Positions 1-8,548 of a stretch of 64,000 nucleotides of DNA are shown here, piece after piece. The notes beneath the pieces are model-generated. The model had not been told where the DNA came from and ran no database searches. It was given only the letters and a program-made list of their open reading frames with translations. How positions within the stretch are numbered: the stretch's first letter is position 1; every line of letters begins with the position of its first letter. The DNA comes from an uncultured Chloracidobacterium sp. (lineage in GTDB: Bacteria > Acidobacteriota > Blastocatellia > Pyrinomonadales > Pyrinomonadaceae), in contig CAKZGE010000011.1 in the NCBI GenBank assembly GCA_936914845.1, positions 24,793 to 88,792 on the forward strand. Reading direction: 5' to 3'. The position numbers and the translations under genes are program-made.

Positions 1-2
1 GC

Positions 3-2258
3 AGTTCGCTCGCCGGGCTTTCGTCGGCAATGGCAAAGCGGTTGGCGGTTTCGGTCGCCGCCTATGCGGCAAAGCCGGAGGCCGCCGACGCAACGGTCGA
101 AGACCTGCTCGGATATTTTCCGATGAGGTATGAGGACCGTTCAAATTTTTTGACTACGGACCAACTTTACGATGGTATCGAAGCTTCGGTCGAGGTCTAT
201 ACGCGGGTTGCCGGCGGATATCAGGTGGGCAAGAACCGTTCCCGCAGCCAACCGCCGCTCTATATTTTCGAGCTTAGCGGCAGCGACCGTGATCGGACAT
301 CGAAACCGGTCGTTGTGTGGTGGTTCCTTTCCGGTAAAGGCGGAGCAAATGTCGTAAATTATTATAAAAGCCGCTTCGAACGCGGCACACGTTTCGTTGC
401 GTTCGGCAAATGGGAATGGGACGCTCGCCGCAATACATTCGCTTTAAAATTGGCCAAACCCGATGAACTGGAGATACTGCCGCTGCCGGGCGAGGACATT
501 CCTGAATTGTGGAACGGGACGGTTGAACCATCAGCAAACGCCGCCGAAAACGAAGGCGGCCTGGAGGGCGACGGCGATCCGCGATTTGCGGTGATCCACA
601 GCGGCCGCAACGTTCCGATCTACCGGAAGCTGGGCCAGTTCCAAACAAAGCGGCTGCGCGAGATAATTTACGCGGTGCTCAGCGAGCTCGAAGACACCCC
701 TGCTACCGACCATTTACCACCCGAGCTGTTGAAAGAGCATGGTCTTATCTCAAGAGCACAGGCGATCAAAGAGGTTCATTTCCCGCCCGACGGTTCCGTG
801 CTTTCCGAATATGAGAGCTTCCGCAGCCCGGCTCACCGGCGGCTTATTTTTGAAGAATTGTTTTGGGTATCGTTCGCTTTGCGGCTGCAGCGAGGCGTCA
901 GGCGTGATGAGACCAAGAGCCGTTTGATCGAGATCTCGCCCGCCACCAAGGAAAAAATGGCAGCCATATTACCGTTCAAGCTGACGGCCGCCCAAAAAAA
1001 GGTGTCCGTAGAGATCTTCAGCGACCTGACATCGGCCTCGCCGATGAATCGGCTGATCCAGGGCGATGTCGGCAGCGGCAAGACCATCGTTGCCTTTTTG
1101 GCGATGCTGGCGGCGGCCGAAAGCGGTTATCAATCTGCGATCATGGCTCCGACCGAGATCCTCGCCGATCAGCATTTTCGTAACGCCCAGGCGATATTTA
1201 GCGGAACCGGATATACCGTGGGACTATTGACCGGCAGCATGAGATCGGCCGAAAAAGCGAAGATGAGAAAAGCTATCGCCGAAGGTTTGGTTCAGATCAT
1301 TGTCGGAACCCACGCGATCATTCAAGACGGTGTCGAATTCGAAGACCTGGGATTAGCTGTGATCGACGAACAGCACCGGTTCGGCGTTCTGCAGCGGGCG
1401 GAGCTGCGCGAACGCGGCCAGGACCCCGATATTCTGGTTATGACCGCCACACCGATCCCGCGGTCATTGGCGATGACATTGTACGGCGATCTTGATGTTT
1501 CGGTCATCGACGAACTGCCCCCCGGACGAACGCCGGTCAAAACCGTCGTCTTGGGCGAAGATCAGCGTTCCGGTGTCTATCGCGGCATTGAACGCGAGGT
1601 CAGTTTGGGTCGCCAAGTGTTCGTCGTTTATCCGCTTGTGGAGGAATCTGAAAAGCTTGATCTGAAAGCCGCGGTAAAAATGCACGAAGAGCTGAGCGAA
1701 AAGGTGTTTCCGCAACTGCGTGTCGGGTTGCTGCACGGTAAAATGAAGCCCGCCGAAAAGGATGCTGTGATGCAGCAATTCGTCAACGGTGAATTGAACA
1801 TACTTGTTTCAACGACCGTTATCGAGGTCGGTGTCGATGTACCGAACGCTTCGCTGATGATAATCGAACATGCTGAAAGATTTGGTCTTTCACAGCTGCA
1901 CCAGATGCGCGGACGGGTCGGACGCGGTGCCGAACAAAGCTTCTGCATTCTGTTGACCGGCGACAAACGCACGGCCGCAGCAAAAGAGCGGCTCGGCATT
2001 ATGGAGGAAACCAACGATGGTTTTCGCATCGCCGAAAAGGACCTCGACATTCGCGGTGAGGGAGAGATATTAGGCACCCGCCAGGCCGGAGCTCGCACAT
2101 TTCGAATAGCCAATCTCGTCCGCGACCGCGAGTTGCTGCAGACCGCGTCCGCCGCCGCCGACCATTATCTCGAAGAGCGTCGTTTAACCGCCGAAACCTC
2201 TCGGCTTATCGAATATGTTCATTCGGATCCTCGATTTCGCCTTGGTGGAATTGGCTGA
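3..2258 (+). CDS. recG: ATP-dependent DNA helicase RecG (5' end probably outside the window)
   Basis: RecG remodels stalled replication forks and recombination intermediates by driving branch migration with ATP. The protein has the wedge/OB region at the amino end (TVEDLLGYFPMRYEDR is the RecG hallmark), then two RecA-like helicase lobes. Walker A is GDVGSGKT near residue 345, the DExH box is DEQH in IDEQHRFGVLQR, and motif VI is seen in RGRVGRG. The first in-window ATG is at 30, but the frame stays open to the left edge and the upstream residues (SLAGLSSA) resemble the usual RecG lead-in, so the gene is probably cut at its start. The visible 742 residues are close to full family length. Identity is certain; only the start is not. 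Confidence 0.95.
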   Translation, partial: SSLAGLSSAMAKRLAVSVAAYAAKPEAADATVEDLLGYFPMRYEDRSNFLTTDQLYDGIEASVEVYTRVAGGYQVGKNRSRSQPPLYIFELSGSDRDRTSKPVVVWWFLSGKGGANVVNYYKSRFERGTRFVAFGKWEWDARRNTFALKLAKPDELEILPLPGEDIPELWNGTVEPSANAAENEGGLEGDGDPRFAVIHSGRNVPIYRKLGQFQTKRLREIIYAVLSELEDTPATDHLPPELLKEHGLISRAQAIKEVHFPPDGSVLSEYESFRSPAHRRLIFEELFWVSFALRLQRGVRRDETKSRLIEISPATKEKMAAILPFKLTAAQKKVSVEIFSDLTSASPMNRLIQGDVGSGKTIVAFLAMLAAAESGYQSAIMAPTEILADQHFRNAQAIFSGTGYTVGLLTGSMRSAEKAKMRKAIAEGLVQIIVGTHAIIQDGVEFEDLGLAVIDEQHRFGVLQRAELRERGQDPDILVMTATPIPRSLAMTLYGDLDVSVIDELPPGRTPVKTVVLGEDQRSGVYRGIEREVSLGRQVFVVYPLVEESEKLDLKAAVKMHEELSEKVFPQLRVGLLHGKMKPAEKDAVMQQFVNGELNILVSTTVIEVGVDVPNASLMIIEHAERFGLSQLHQMRGRVGRGAEQSFCILLTGDKRTAAAKERLGIMEETNDGFRIAEKDLDIRGEGEILGTRQAGARTFRIANLVRDRELLQTASAAADHYLEERRLTAETSRLIEYVHSDPRFRLGGIG

Positions 2259-2304
2259 TGTGAAATCGCCGGTCGTATGCTAAAATCTACCTGCATTCAT
2301 CCTA

Positions 2305-3075
2305 ATGGAAAACAGTCGTCCTAAAACATCCAACTCCGCTAAGGGCACTAACCTCCGCGAATCGCGGCGGGGCGGAAAGATGCGTCGCGAAACGGTCAAC
2401 GGAAATCGTCTGGCGGCCAAAAAGCAGGCTCCGCGCCGCACCGATCGGTCAAAGCTCTATATTCCGCCGGCGAAACCACGTCAACCCAAACCGCCCGAGC
2501 AAAAGCTGCCGCCGGTAACGAATGTTCTGCAGGTTTCCGAAGGAGCCCGGCACGGCGAACTGCTGCTGAATTCCGAATCGCCGAAAACACGGCCGACGCC
2601 GCTCAAGCTTCGCGAGGCAGCGTTCAAAGCTCTCGGAAAACGAATTCGCCTGGCCCGCTTTCTCGACATCGGCAGCGGCTGCGGCATGATGGGCATCGAG
2701 GCCATTTCGCGCGGAGCAATGCTCGCAACGATGGTCGAACGTTCGGCGAAAATGTGCAGCTTTATTCGCGGCAATCTGCAGCTTTGCTCCATCAAACCCG
2801 GCCATGGTGAATTGATCGAGATAGAGGCGCTTCCATTTCTGAAACGCACCGCCGGCCGCCGAAAGTGGGAGATCGTCTTTGTCGGACTGCTCGAACAGCC
2901 CGGCACCATAGCTATACTTGAATTCCTTTCAAGCGGCAAGGGTATGAACAAAGGCGGACAGGTCGTCGTCGAGACCCGAGGCGAAGATCGGTTGCCGGAA
3001 ATGATCGGAAAGCTTCGCCGCTGGCGCGAGACCGACCACGAAGGCCGCAGGTTGACCTTTTTTGCGATGACCTAG
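2305..3075 (+). CDS. RsmD-like methyltransferase homologue lacking the catalytic DPPY motif
   Basis: The carboxy-terminal ~180 residues align by eye with the RsmD encoded just downstream: a TRPTPLKLREAAF start block, an intact SAM-binding glycine loop (LDIGSGCGMMGIEA) and a matching LRRWR end. At the position where RsmD has DPPY this protein reads VGLLEQ, so the residues that hold the target guanine are missing. An amino-terminal extension of roughly 75 residues is rich in Lys, Arg and Pro and could bind RNA. It starts about 46 bases after recG; a start at 2380 behind a GGCGGAAAG sequence is possible. Seen: the fold and the missing motif. Inferred: an RNA-binding or regulatory pseudo-enzyme, or a methyltransferase with a changed target. 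Confidence 0.75.
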   Translation: MENSRPKTSNSAKGTNLRESRRGGKMRRETVNGNRLAAKKQAPRRTDRSKLYIPPAKPRQPKPPEQKLPPVTNVLQVSEGARHGELLLNSESPKTRPTPLKLREAAFKALGKRIRLARFLDIGSGCGMMGIEAISRGAMLATMVERSAKMCSFIRGNLQLCSIKPGHGELIEIEALPFLKRTAGRRKWEIVFVGLLEQPGTIAILEFLSSGKGMNKGGQVVVETRGEDRLPEMIGKLRRWRETDHEGRRLTFFAMT

Positions 3076-3126
3076 GAGCGGTCGTCTGTTTTGCAATTTT
3101 CTTAGCTAAGACGTTATCCTCATCCT

Positions 3127-3681
3127 ATGCGGATCATTGCCGGACTTTACGGCGGCAGAACCTTACGAAGCCCGGCGGATCATAAGATCCGGCCCACCTC
3201 TGACCGGCTGCGCGAAACACTTTTCAATATTCTGGCACCACGCATTGACCACACGACGCGATTTCTCGACCTTTGCTCCGGGACGGGTGCGATCGGGATC
3301 GAGGCCGTTTCTCGGGGTGTCGGACAGGTCACATTCGTTGATCGTTCGCGGCGCGCGTGTGCTTTGATAGAAGATAATCTTGATCTGCTTAACATTCCCG
3401 AACACCAGACCTCCATTGTGTGCCTAACGGCGGAGACCTTTTCAGGCCGTGATCATGCCGAAGGTTGGGACATCATTTACTATGACCCGCCCTATGACCA
3501 CGATTATTCGACCGTTATGTTCGAATTAGGCCAGCCTTCCGTTACCCTGCTGAACGAGGGCGGCGTTTTCATTGCCGAACACCACATCAAGAATCAACTG
3601 CCGGACGCCCTCGGATTGCTGCGCCGATGGCGATTGCTGAAACAAGGCGAGACAAATCTCAGTTTTTACGAACGAAATTAA
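3127..3681 (+). CDS. rsmD: 16S rRNA (guanine(966)-N(2))-methyltransferase RsmD
   Basis: This protein methylates N2 of G966 in 16S rRNA during assembly of the small ribosomal subunit, using S-adenosylmethionine. It opens with MRIIAGLYGGRTL and carries the family block KIRPTSDRLRETLFNIL, the SAM-binding loop LDLCSGTGAIGIEA near residue 48 and the catalytic DPPY near residue 122. Its 184 residues match the usual family length. It follows the degenerate RsmD-like gene by about 50 bases and is followed within two bases by a drug/metabolite transporter gene. Confident from the ordered motifs. Confidence 0.95.
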   Translation: MRIIAGLYGGRTLRSPADHKIRPTSDRLRETLFNILAPRIDHTTRFLDLCSGTGAIGIEAVSRGVGQVTFVDRSRRACALIEDNLDLLNIPEHQTSIVCLTAETFSGRDHAEGWDIIYYDPPYDHDYSTVMFELGQPSVTLLNEGGVFIAEHHIKNQLPDALGLLRRWRLLKQGETNLSFYERN

Positions 3682-3682
3682 T

Positions 3683-4612
3683 ATGAAAGTCTTGATCTGG
3701 CTGATACTGGCAATAATTTGGGGTTCGACTTGGATCTTCATCAAGATCGGTTTGGCAGATCTGCCGCCGATCACGTTTGCATCGGCCCGTTTCATCTTGG
3801 CGTTGTTATTGCTCTATCCGGCAATGAAGATACTAAAGATACCTTTTCCCAAAGGGCGTGACCAATGGAAAGTGATGGCGACCACAGGCATTCTGCAATT
3901 CTCTATCAATTACAGCAGTGTTTTTTGGAGCGAACTATATATATCGTCGGGGTTAGCTGCGGTTCTGCAGGCCACGATACCGGTTTTCGGACTGCCGCTG
4001 GCATGGTACTTTCTTCCCCAGGAAAAGATGACGCCGCTGAAGATCATTGCAGTTCTGTTAGGCGTGGCGGGTGTTTCGGTAATATTTTTTGACCAATTGG
4101 CCATCAACGATATGATGGCGTTCGCCGGCAGTGCGGCGATCGTTATCGGTGCCTACGCGGCGGCTCAATCTTCGGTATTGGTCAAAGCGAGGGCTTCGGG
4201 CATTCATCCGGTCGGGATACTTTTTGCACAGATGCTGTGCGGGCTGCCGCCGATCGTCATTTACGCTTTTGCCGCCGAAGGAAACCCGCTGAACCATAAC
4301 TGGAGCCTGCGGGCTGTGCTTTGTTTGCTGTTTTTGACGCTGGTTGGCACCATCGCCGCATTTTGGCTATATTATTGGCTTTTAAGTAAGATCGAATCGA
4401 CGCGGGCCATGATGATATCGCTGGTCACACCGCTGTTGGCAGTTATTTTAGGAGCGGTGGTCCTAAATGAAAAGCTGCCGCCGCTAACGCTCGCCGGAGG
4501 TGTTTTGATCCTGGCGAGCATTGCGATGATCGTTTTCCGTAAAAAGGATAGGGCTGATATACCGGAGCTTGAAGCGGCTGCCGAGGGTACTACCGGTAGT
4601 ACGGCATCCTAA
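3683..4612 (+). CDS. EamA (drug/metabolite transporter) family membrane protein
   Basis: A 309-residue inner-membrane protein with about ten predicted hydrophobic segments arranged as two EamA repeats. The opening WLILAIIWGSTWIFIKIGL and the second-repeat features (LVTPLLAVILGAVVLNEKL) are typical of the family. Members export metabolites, amino acids or drugs; the substrate cannot be read from the sequence. The start codon lies one base after the rsmD stop, so the two genes are probably cotranscribed. The carboxy tail is charged and cytoplasmic. Confidence 0.88.
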   Translation: MKVLIWLILAIIWGSTWIFIKIGLADLPPITFASARFILALLLLYPAMKILKIPFPKGRDQWKVMATTGILQFSINYSSVFWSELYISSGLAAVLQATIPVFGLPLAWYFLPQEKMTPLKIIAVLLGVAGVSVIFFDQLAINDMMAFAGSAAIVIGAYAAAQSSVLVKARASGIHPVGILFAQMLCGLPPIVIYAFAAEGNPLNHNWSLRAVLCLLFLTLVGTIAAFWLYYWLLSKIESTRAMMISLVTPLLAVILGAVVLNEKLPPLTLAGGVLILASIAMIVFRKKDRADIPELEAAAEGTTGSTAS

Positions 4613-4623
4613 TTGTTTAGATT

Positions 4624-5799
4624 ATGCATTTCAAATTCACAACCGCGGGCGAATCTCACGGCAGATCTTTGGTCGCCATCATCGAGGGCTTACCGGCCGG
4701 CCTGCCCATCGACATTTCTTTTATCGACGGCGAACTTTGGCGACGGCAGCAAGGTTATGGCCGCGGCGGCCGGATGAAGATCGAGACCGACACCGTCGAG
4801 ATACTTTCAGGCATACGGCACGGCAAGGCGCTCGGTTCACCGATCGCTTTGGCTATCCGCAACGATGATTTTGTGCATTGGCAAGAGGTAATGTCAGCCG
4901 AAGAGATTGCCGAGCAGCCAAAAAATCCTCGGATCGTAACTCGCCCGCGGCCGGGGCATGCAGATCTTTCCGGCGGTCAAAAATTTCAGTCTCGCGATCT
5001 CCGCGATATTCTGGAAAGAGCTTCGGCCCGTGAAACTGCAGCTCGCGTCGCTTGCGGAGCGGTCGCCAAACAATTGCTTTCCGCTTTTGGTACGGAGATC
5101 CGCAGCCACGTTATCAAACTCGGCAGCATTCCACCAAATCCATTGGAGTGTAATTGGGAGCAGATATCCGCCATTCCGGCCGATTCGCCGTTGAACTGTG
5201 CCGATCAAGACGCCGAAGCCGCGATGATCGCCCACATTGACGAAGCCAAGGCCAATGGCGACACGCTCGGCGGTATCTTCGAGATCGTCGCAAAAGATGT
5301 TGTTGTCGGGCTCGGTTCGCATACATCTTGGTACGAAAAACTGGATGGACGCATCGCCCAAGCGATAATGTCGATCCAGGCAGTTAAGGCCGTCGAGCTT
5401 GGCACCGGCGTGGAAAACGCGGGTAGGTTTGGCTCGGACGTTCACGATGAAATATTTTTTGACGATGCAGCGGGCTCCCGATTTGTACGAAAGACCAATC
5501 GTGCCGGCGGGTTGGAGGGCGGCATCACCAATGGCCAGGAGCTTCGTGTCAGAGGCTATCTAAAGCCCATTGCCACCCTGCGAAAGGCTCTTCATTCGGT
5601 CGATATCAATACCAAAAATGCCGATCTCGCTGCATTTGAAAGGTCGGATATAACGGCCGTGCCGGCGGCGGGCGTCATCGGCGAAGCGATGCTGGCGATC
5701 GTGATCGCAAATGCGATGCGCGAAAAATTTGGCGGAGATTCCTTGCTCGAAATGCAGCAGAATTTCTGTTCCTACAAGAAACTGCTGGCGGACTATTGA
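4624..5799 (+). CDS. aroC: Chorismate synthase
   Basis: Catalyses the last step of the shikimate pathway, converting 5-enolpyruvylshikimate-3-phosphate to chorismate with reduced FMN as cofactor. Signature blocks are visible: FTTAGESHGRSLVAIIEGLPAG at the amino end, RQQGYGRGGRMKIE around residue 40, RPGHADLSGGQKF around residue 110, and RASARETAARVACGAVAKQLL. The late GGITNGQELRVRGYLKPI block is also present. The length of 391 residues is typical. It starts 11 bases after the transporter gene and may belong to the same transcript. No Shine-Dalgarno sequence is obvious before the ATG. Confidence 0.97.
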   Translation: MHFKFTTAGESHGRSLVAIIEGLPAGLPIDISFIDGELWRRQQGYGRGGRMKIETDTVEILSGIRHGKALGSPIALAIRNDDFVHWQEVMSAEEIAEQPKNPRIVTRPRPGHADLSGGQKFQSRDLRDILERASARETAARVACGAVAKQLLSAFGTEIRSHVIKLGSIPPNPLECNWEQISAIPADSPLNCADQDAEAAMIAHIDEAKANGDTLGGIFEIVAKDVVVGLGSHTSWYEKLDGRIAQAIMSIQAVKAVELGTGVENAGRFGSDVHDEIFFDDAAGSRFVRKTNRAGGLEGGITNGQELRVRGYLKPIATLRKALHSVDINTKNADLAAFERSDITAVPAAGVIGEAMLAIVIANAMREKFGGDSLLEMQQNFCSYKKLLADY

Positions 5800-5922
5800 A
5801 ACATTAACGCACACCGTAACGAACAATTTTGGCCCGTCAAAAGTTGATATCGATACGCATATGTTTGACAATTTCCGTGTTAGATCGTCCACTGAATATT
5901 GTTTCGTATTTGAAAAACACTT

Positions 5923-6636
5923 ATGTCCAGATCAAGTTCTATTCACCCCAAGAAAGAAGTTCACCGCTCGCAGCGCGTCGGATGGTTGCGTGCCGCCGTT
6001 CTGGGAGCAAATGACGGCGTAATTTCAACTTCTGGCCTTGTGGTCGGAGTTGCCGCTGCCGGAACCGACGCACGTACCATTCTGCTGACAGGCGTCGCCG
6101 GTCTGATCTCCGGCATGATATCGATGGCGGCGGGAGAGTATGTATCGGTAAAATCACAGGCCGATACTGAAGATGCAGATCTGGCGATCGAAAAGAAAGA
6201 ACTCGAATCCGATCCTGAATTCGAGTTGGCAGAGTTAGCCGCGATCTATGTAAAACGTGGAATTGATCAGCAGTTGGCTAACCAGGTTGCCAAGGAGCTG
6301 ATGGACCACAACGCTCTCGAGGCCCACGCTCGGGACGAACTCGGGATCACCGACACCCTAAGGGCAAGGCCGGTTCAGGCTGCGGCGGCTTCGGCAGCTT
6401 CATTTGTCGCGGGGGCGATTGTACCGATAATTGCTACGCTGGCCGCACCGACCGGCGGAGAATCGATGGCGATCTTTATCGCGGCGTTGGCGTCTTTGGC
6501 CGTGCTTGGCAACATCGCCGCCTATCTCGGCGGGGCGTCGATGGTTCGCGGGGCGGCTAGGGTGATGTTTTGGGGCGCGACCGCCATGATCGTGACGTAT
6601 GCTATCGGCAAGTTGTTCGATGCCAGCGGCGTTTAG
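5923..6636 (+). CDS. VIT1/CCC1-family transporter
   Basis: A membrane protein of 237 residues related to vacuolar iron/manganese transporters. The first helix carries LRAAVLGANDGVISTSGLVVGVA and the second SGMISMAAGEYVSVKSQ, both diagnostic of the family. A soluble, acidic and helical central segment (DTEDADLAIEKKELE through DELGI) corresponds to the cytoplasmic metal-binding region, and three hydrophobic segments follow. Bacterial members are thought to export Fe2+ or Mn2+; the metal is an inference here. It is convergent with purD, whose stop lies six bases away. The preceding 120 bases are non-coding. Confidence 0.9.
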   Translation: MSRSSSIHPKKEVHRSQRVGWLRAAVLGANDGVISTSGLVVGVAAAGTDARTILLTGVAGLISGMISMAAGEYVSVKSQADTEDADLAIEKKELESDPEFELAELAAIYVKRGIDQQLANQVAKELMDHNALEAHARDELGITDTLRARPVQAAAASAASFVAGAIVPIIATLAAPTGGESMAIFIAALASLAVLGNIAAYLGGASMVRGAARVMFWGATAMIVTYAIGKLFDASGV

Positions 6637-6642
6637 CTGATA

Positions 6643-7938
6643 TTAGCTGCCGATATCGCGGCGAAACTGCATTCCTTTCCATGAGATCTTTGCGGCGGCA
6701 GCGTAGGCTTTTTCGAGGGCGGCGTTCAGGTTTTCGGCAAGAGCAGTGACGCCGATAACGCGTCCGCCGGCGGTTATCAATCGGCCTTCGGCGTCGCGAG
6801 CTGTTCCGGCATGAAAGATCGAAACACCTTCGGACGCGGCGGCCGGACCGATTCCTGTAATGACGTCGCCGGTTCTCGGTTTTTCGGGATAGCCCTCGGC
6901 GGCCAAAACGATGGTCGCGGAGCTTCCGGGCTGCCATTTGATATCAACACCTCCGAGCGTTCCCGAAAGTATCGCCTCGCAAATATCGACCAGATCCGTT
7001 TCCAACCGGACAAGTATCGATTGAGTTTCCGGGTCGCCAAATCTCACGTTATATTCGATGACATAGGGAGTTTCTTCAGCTTCCGGTTGACCGGCAGGCC
7101 GACCTATCATCAGACCGAGAAAAAGAACTCCTTTGAAAGGAAAGCCTTCGGCGGAGCACCCGGCGAGTGTCGGTCGGACGATATCTTCAACGATCTTACG
7201 GGTCTGAGTCTCGCCCAACAATGCGTCATCGGTAAAGGTGCCCATGCCTCCCGTATTCGGGCCGGTATCGCCTTCACCGATACGTTTGTGGTCACGGGCG
7301 GGCGGCATTAAAGCAAAATTTTCGCCGTCCGCGAATAATAATAGCGAAACCTCGCGGCCGACAAGGCATTCTTCAAGCACAATGGTCGTTGCCGCCTCTT
7401 TGCCGGCGATCGAATCGAGTTCGCTGATCGCCTTCAAAGCTTCATTTCGGTCTTTTGCTACGACCACACCCTTGCCTGCCGCGAGTCCGTCTGCTTTCAC
7501 CACCACCGGGCCGGTTTCGTCACCAAAAACCCCTTCGGCGAGCTTCTCGGCGGCTTCCTGCCGGGAACGGGCCGTAAAATAGCGGGCCGTCGGCACTCCA
7601 TGGCGTTTCATCAGATCTTTTGCAAAGGATTTACTCGCTTCCAGACGGGCGGCGGCCTTCTCGGGTCCCACCAACCGCAAACCGCGGCGGGCGAATTCGT
7701 CGGCGATACCGAGGGCCAAAGGTGTTTCTCCGCCGGCAAATGCCAGATCGATGCCCTTTTCTGCGGCAAAGTCCGCCAATCGCTCGACCTCGTCATGTCT
7801 GATAGGAACGCATTCCGCCACCTCCGCAATACCCGCGTTTCCCGGAGCCCAAAATATGTGCGAAACCCGTGAGCTTTTTGCAAATGCGGCGCATATCGCG
7901 TGTTCGCGGCCCCCAGAGCCGATGACCAGTATCTTCAT
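6643..7938 (-). CDS. purD: Phosphoribosylamine-glycine ligase
   Basis: Second step of purine biosynthesis: ATP-dependent joining of glycine to 5-phosphoribosylamine, giving GAR. An ATP-grasp enzyme of 431 residues. Seen: MKILVIGSGGREHAI at the amino end, the ATP-grasp entry VVKADGLAAGKGVVVA near residue 150, the block PPARDHKRIGEGDTGPNTGGMG, and the metal-binding YNVRFGDPETQ. All parts needed for activity are present. It stands alone on the minus strand between two plus-strand genes, so it probably has its own promoter in the 200-base gap at 7939-8157. Confidence 0.97.
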   Translation of the reverse strand: MKILVIGSGGREHAICAAFAKSSRVSHIFWAPGNAGIAEVAECVPIRHDEVERLADFAAEKGIDLAFAGGETPLALGIADEFARRGLRLVGPEKAAARLEASKSFAKDLMKRHGVPTARYFTARSRQEAAEKLAEGVFGDETGPVVVKADGLAAGKGVVVAKDRNEALKAISELDSIAGKEAATTIVLEECLVGREVSLLLFADGENFALMPPARDHKRIGEGDTGPNTGGMGTFTDDALLGETQTRKIVEDIVRPTLAGCSAEGFPFKGVLFLGLMIGRPAGQPEAEETPYVIEYNVRFGDPETQSILVRLETDLVDICEAILSGTLGGVDIKWQPGSSATIVLAAEGYPEKPRTGDVITGIGPAAASEGVSIFHAGTARDAEGRLITAGGRVIGVTALAENLNAALEKAYAAAAKISWKGMQFRRDIGS

Positions 7939-7981
7939 CTTTCTTTTCGGTGATTTTTTTTAGGTTCGATCAGTATTTTAC

Positions 7982-8008
7982 TTGACACTGTTAAGCAAAG
8001 GTTATAAC
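7982..8008 (+). promoter_or_regulatory. Possible sigma-70 promoter for the zinc-ribbon gene
   Basis: TTGACA at 7982-7987 is followed by TATAAC at 8003-8008, with a short spacing of 15 bases (17 if TAACGT is taken as the -10). It would leave a leader of about 150 bases before the gene at 8158. Based on consensus only. Confidence 0.3.
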
Positions 8009-8157
8009 GTCAGAAGACGGAATTCGGTCATTTTGACGAATGCCGCCCATAGAATTCTTACAGTGAATTTACTACATATCGAAGTTTTTCTAAACCCGGA
8101 TGCTTGTGTATTTGCTGACTTCCCGGTTCTACCGGCATTTGTATTATGGGAGTAATA

Positions 8158-8547
8158 ATGCCCAATAGCGAATTCGATAATTATGTTCCGGAAACCACTC
8201 CGTCATCGGAACAGATCGAGTTTGAAGACATCAACCTTAGCTGCCACGACTGCGGTACCGATTTTATATGGACGGCCGGCGCCCAAATATTCTTTCGGGA
8301 CAAGCAATTGAAAAATCCGCCCAAGCGTTGCCGCGATTGCAAAAAAGCCAAGAACGAAAGATTGGCCGCGATCGAAGCCGCTCAGATGTCCGGCATCAAA
8401 CAGCGGATCGAAGTTTCGGTCAAATGTGCAAGCTGCTCTTCGGTGACAACCGTGCCTTTTTACCCTTCACAGGGACGCCCGGTCTATTGCCGCTCTTGCT
8501 ATCTTGACCAAAATCCGGCTGTGCTTTCGCCGCCGCAGATACAGTAG
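8158..8547 (+). CDS. Zinc-ribbon protein of unknown function
   Basis: A soluble protein of about 129 residues with two treble-clef or zinc-ribbon type cysteine pairs: CHDC paired with CRDC (residues about 25-61) and CASC paired with CRSC (about 87-117). The upstream ATG at 8146 is possible, but the ATG at 8158 has GGGAG five bases before it and is preferred. Homologous small zinc-ribbon proteins are widespread and lack assigned roles; RNA or protein binding is plausible. It converges on the permease gene, with stops one base apart. Confidence 0.8.
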   Translation: MPNSEFDNYVPETTPSSEQIEFEDINLSCHDCGTDFIWTAGAQIFFRDKQLKNPPKRCRDCKKAKNERLAAIEAAQMSGIKQRIEVSVKCASCSSVTTVPFYPSQGRPVYCRSCYLDQNPAVLSPPQIQ

Positions 8548-8548
8548 C

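Noticed and set aside
4569..4868. A 99-codon frame overlapping the aroC start
   Set aside because: It is an Arg/His-rich alternate frame of aroC with no independent support.
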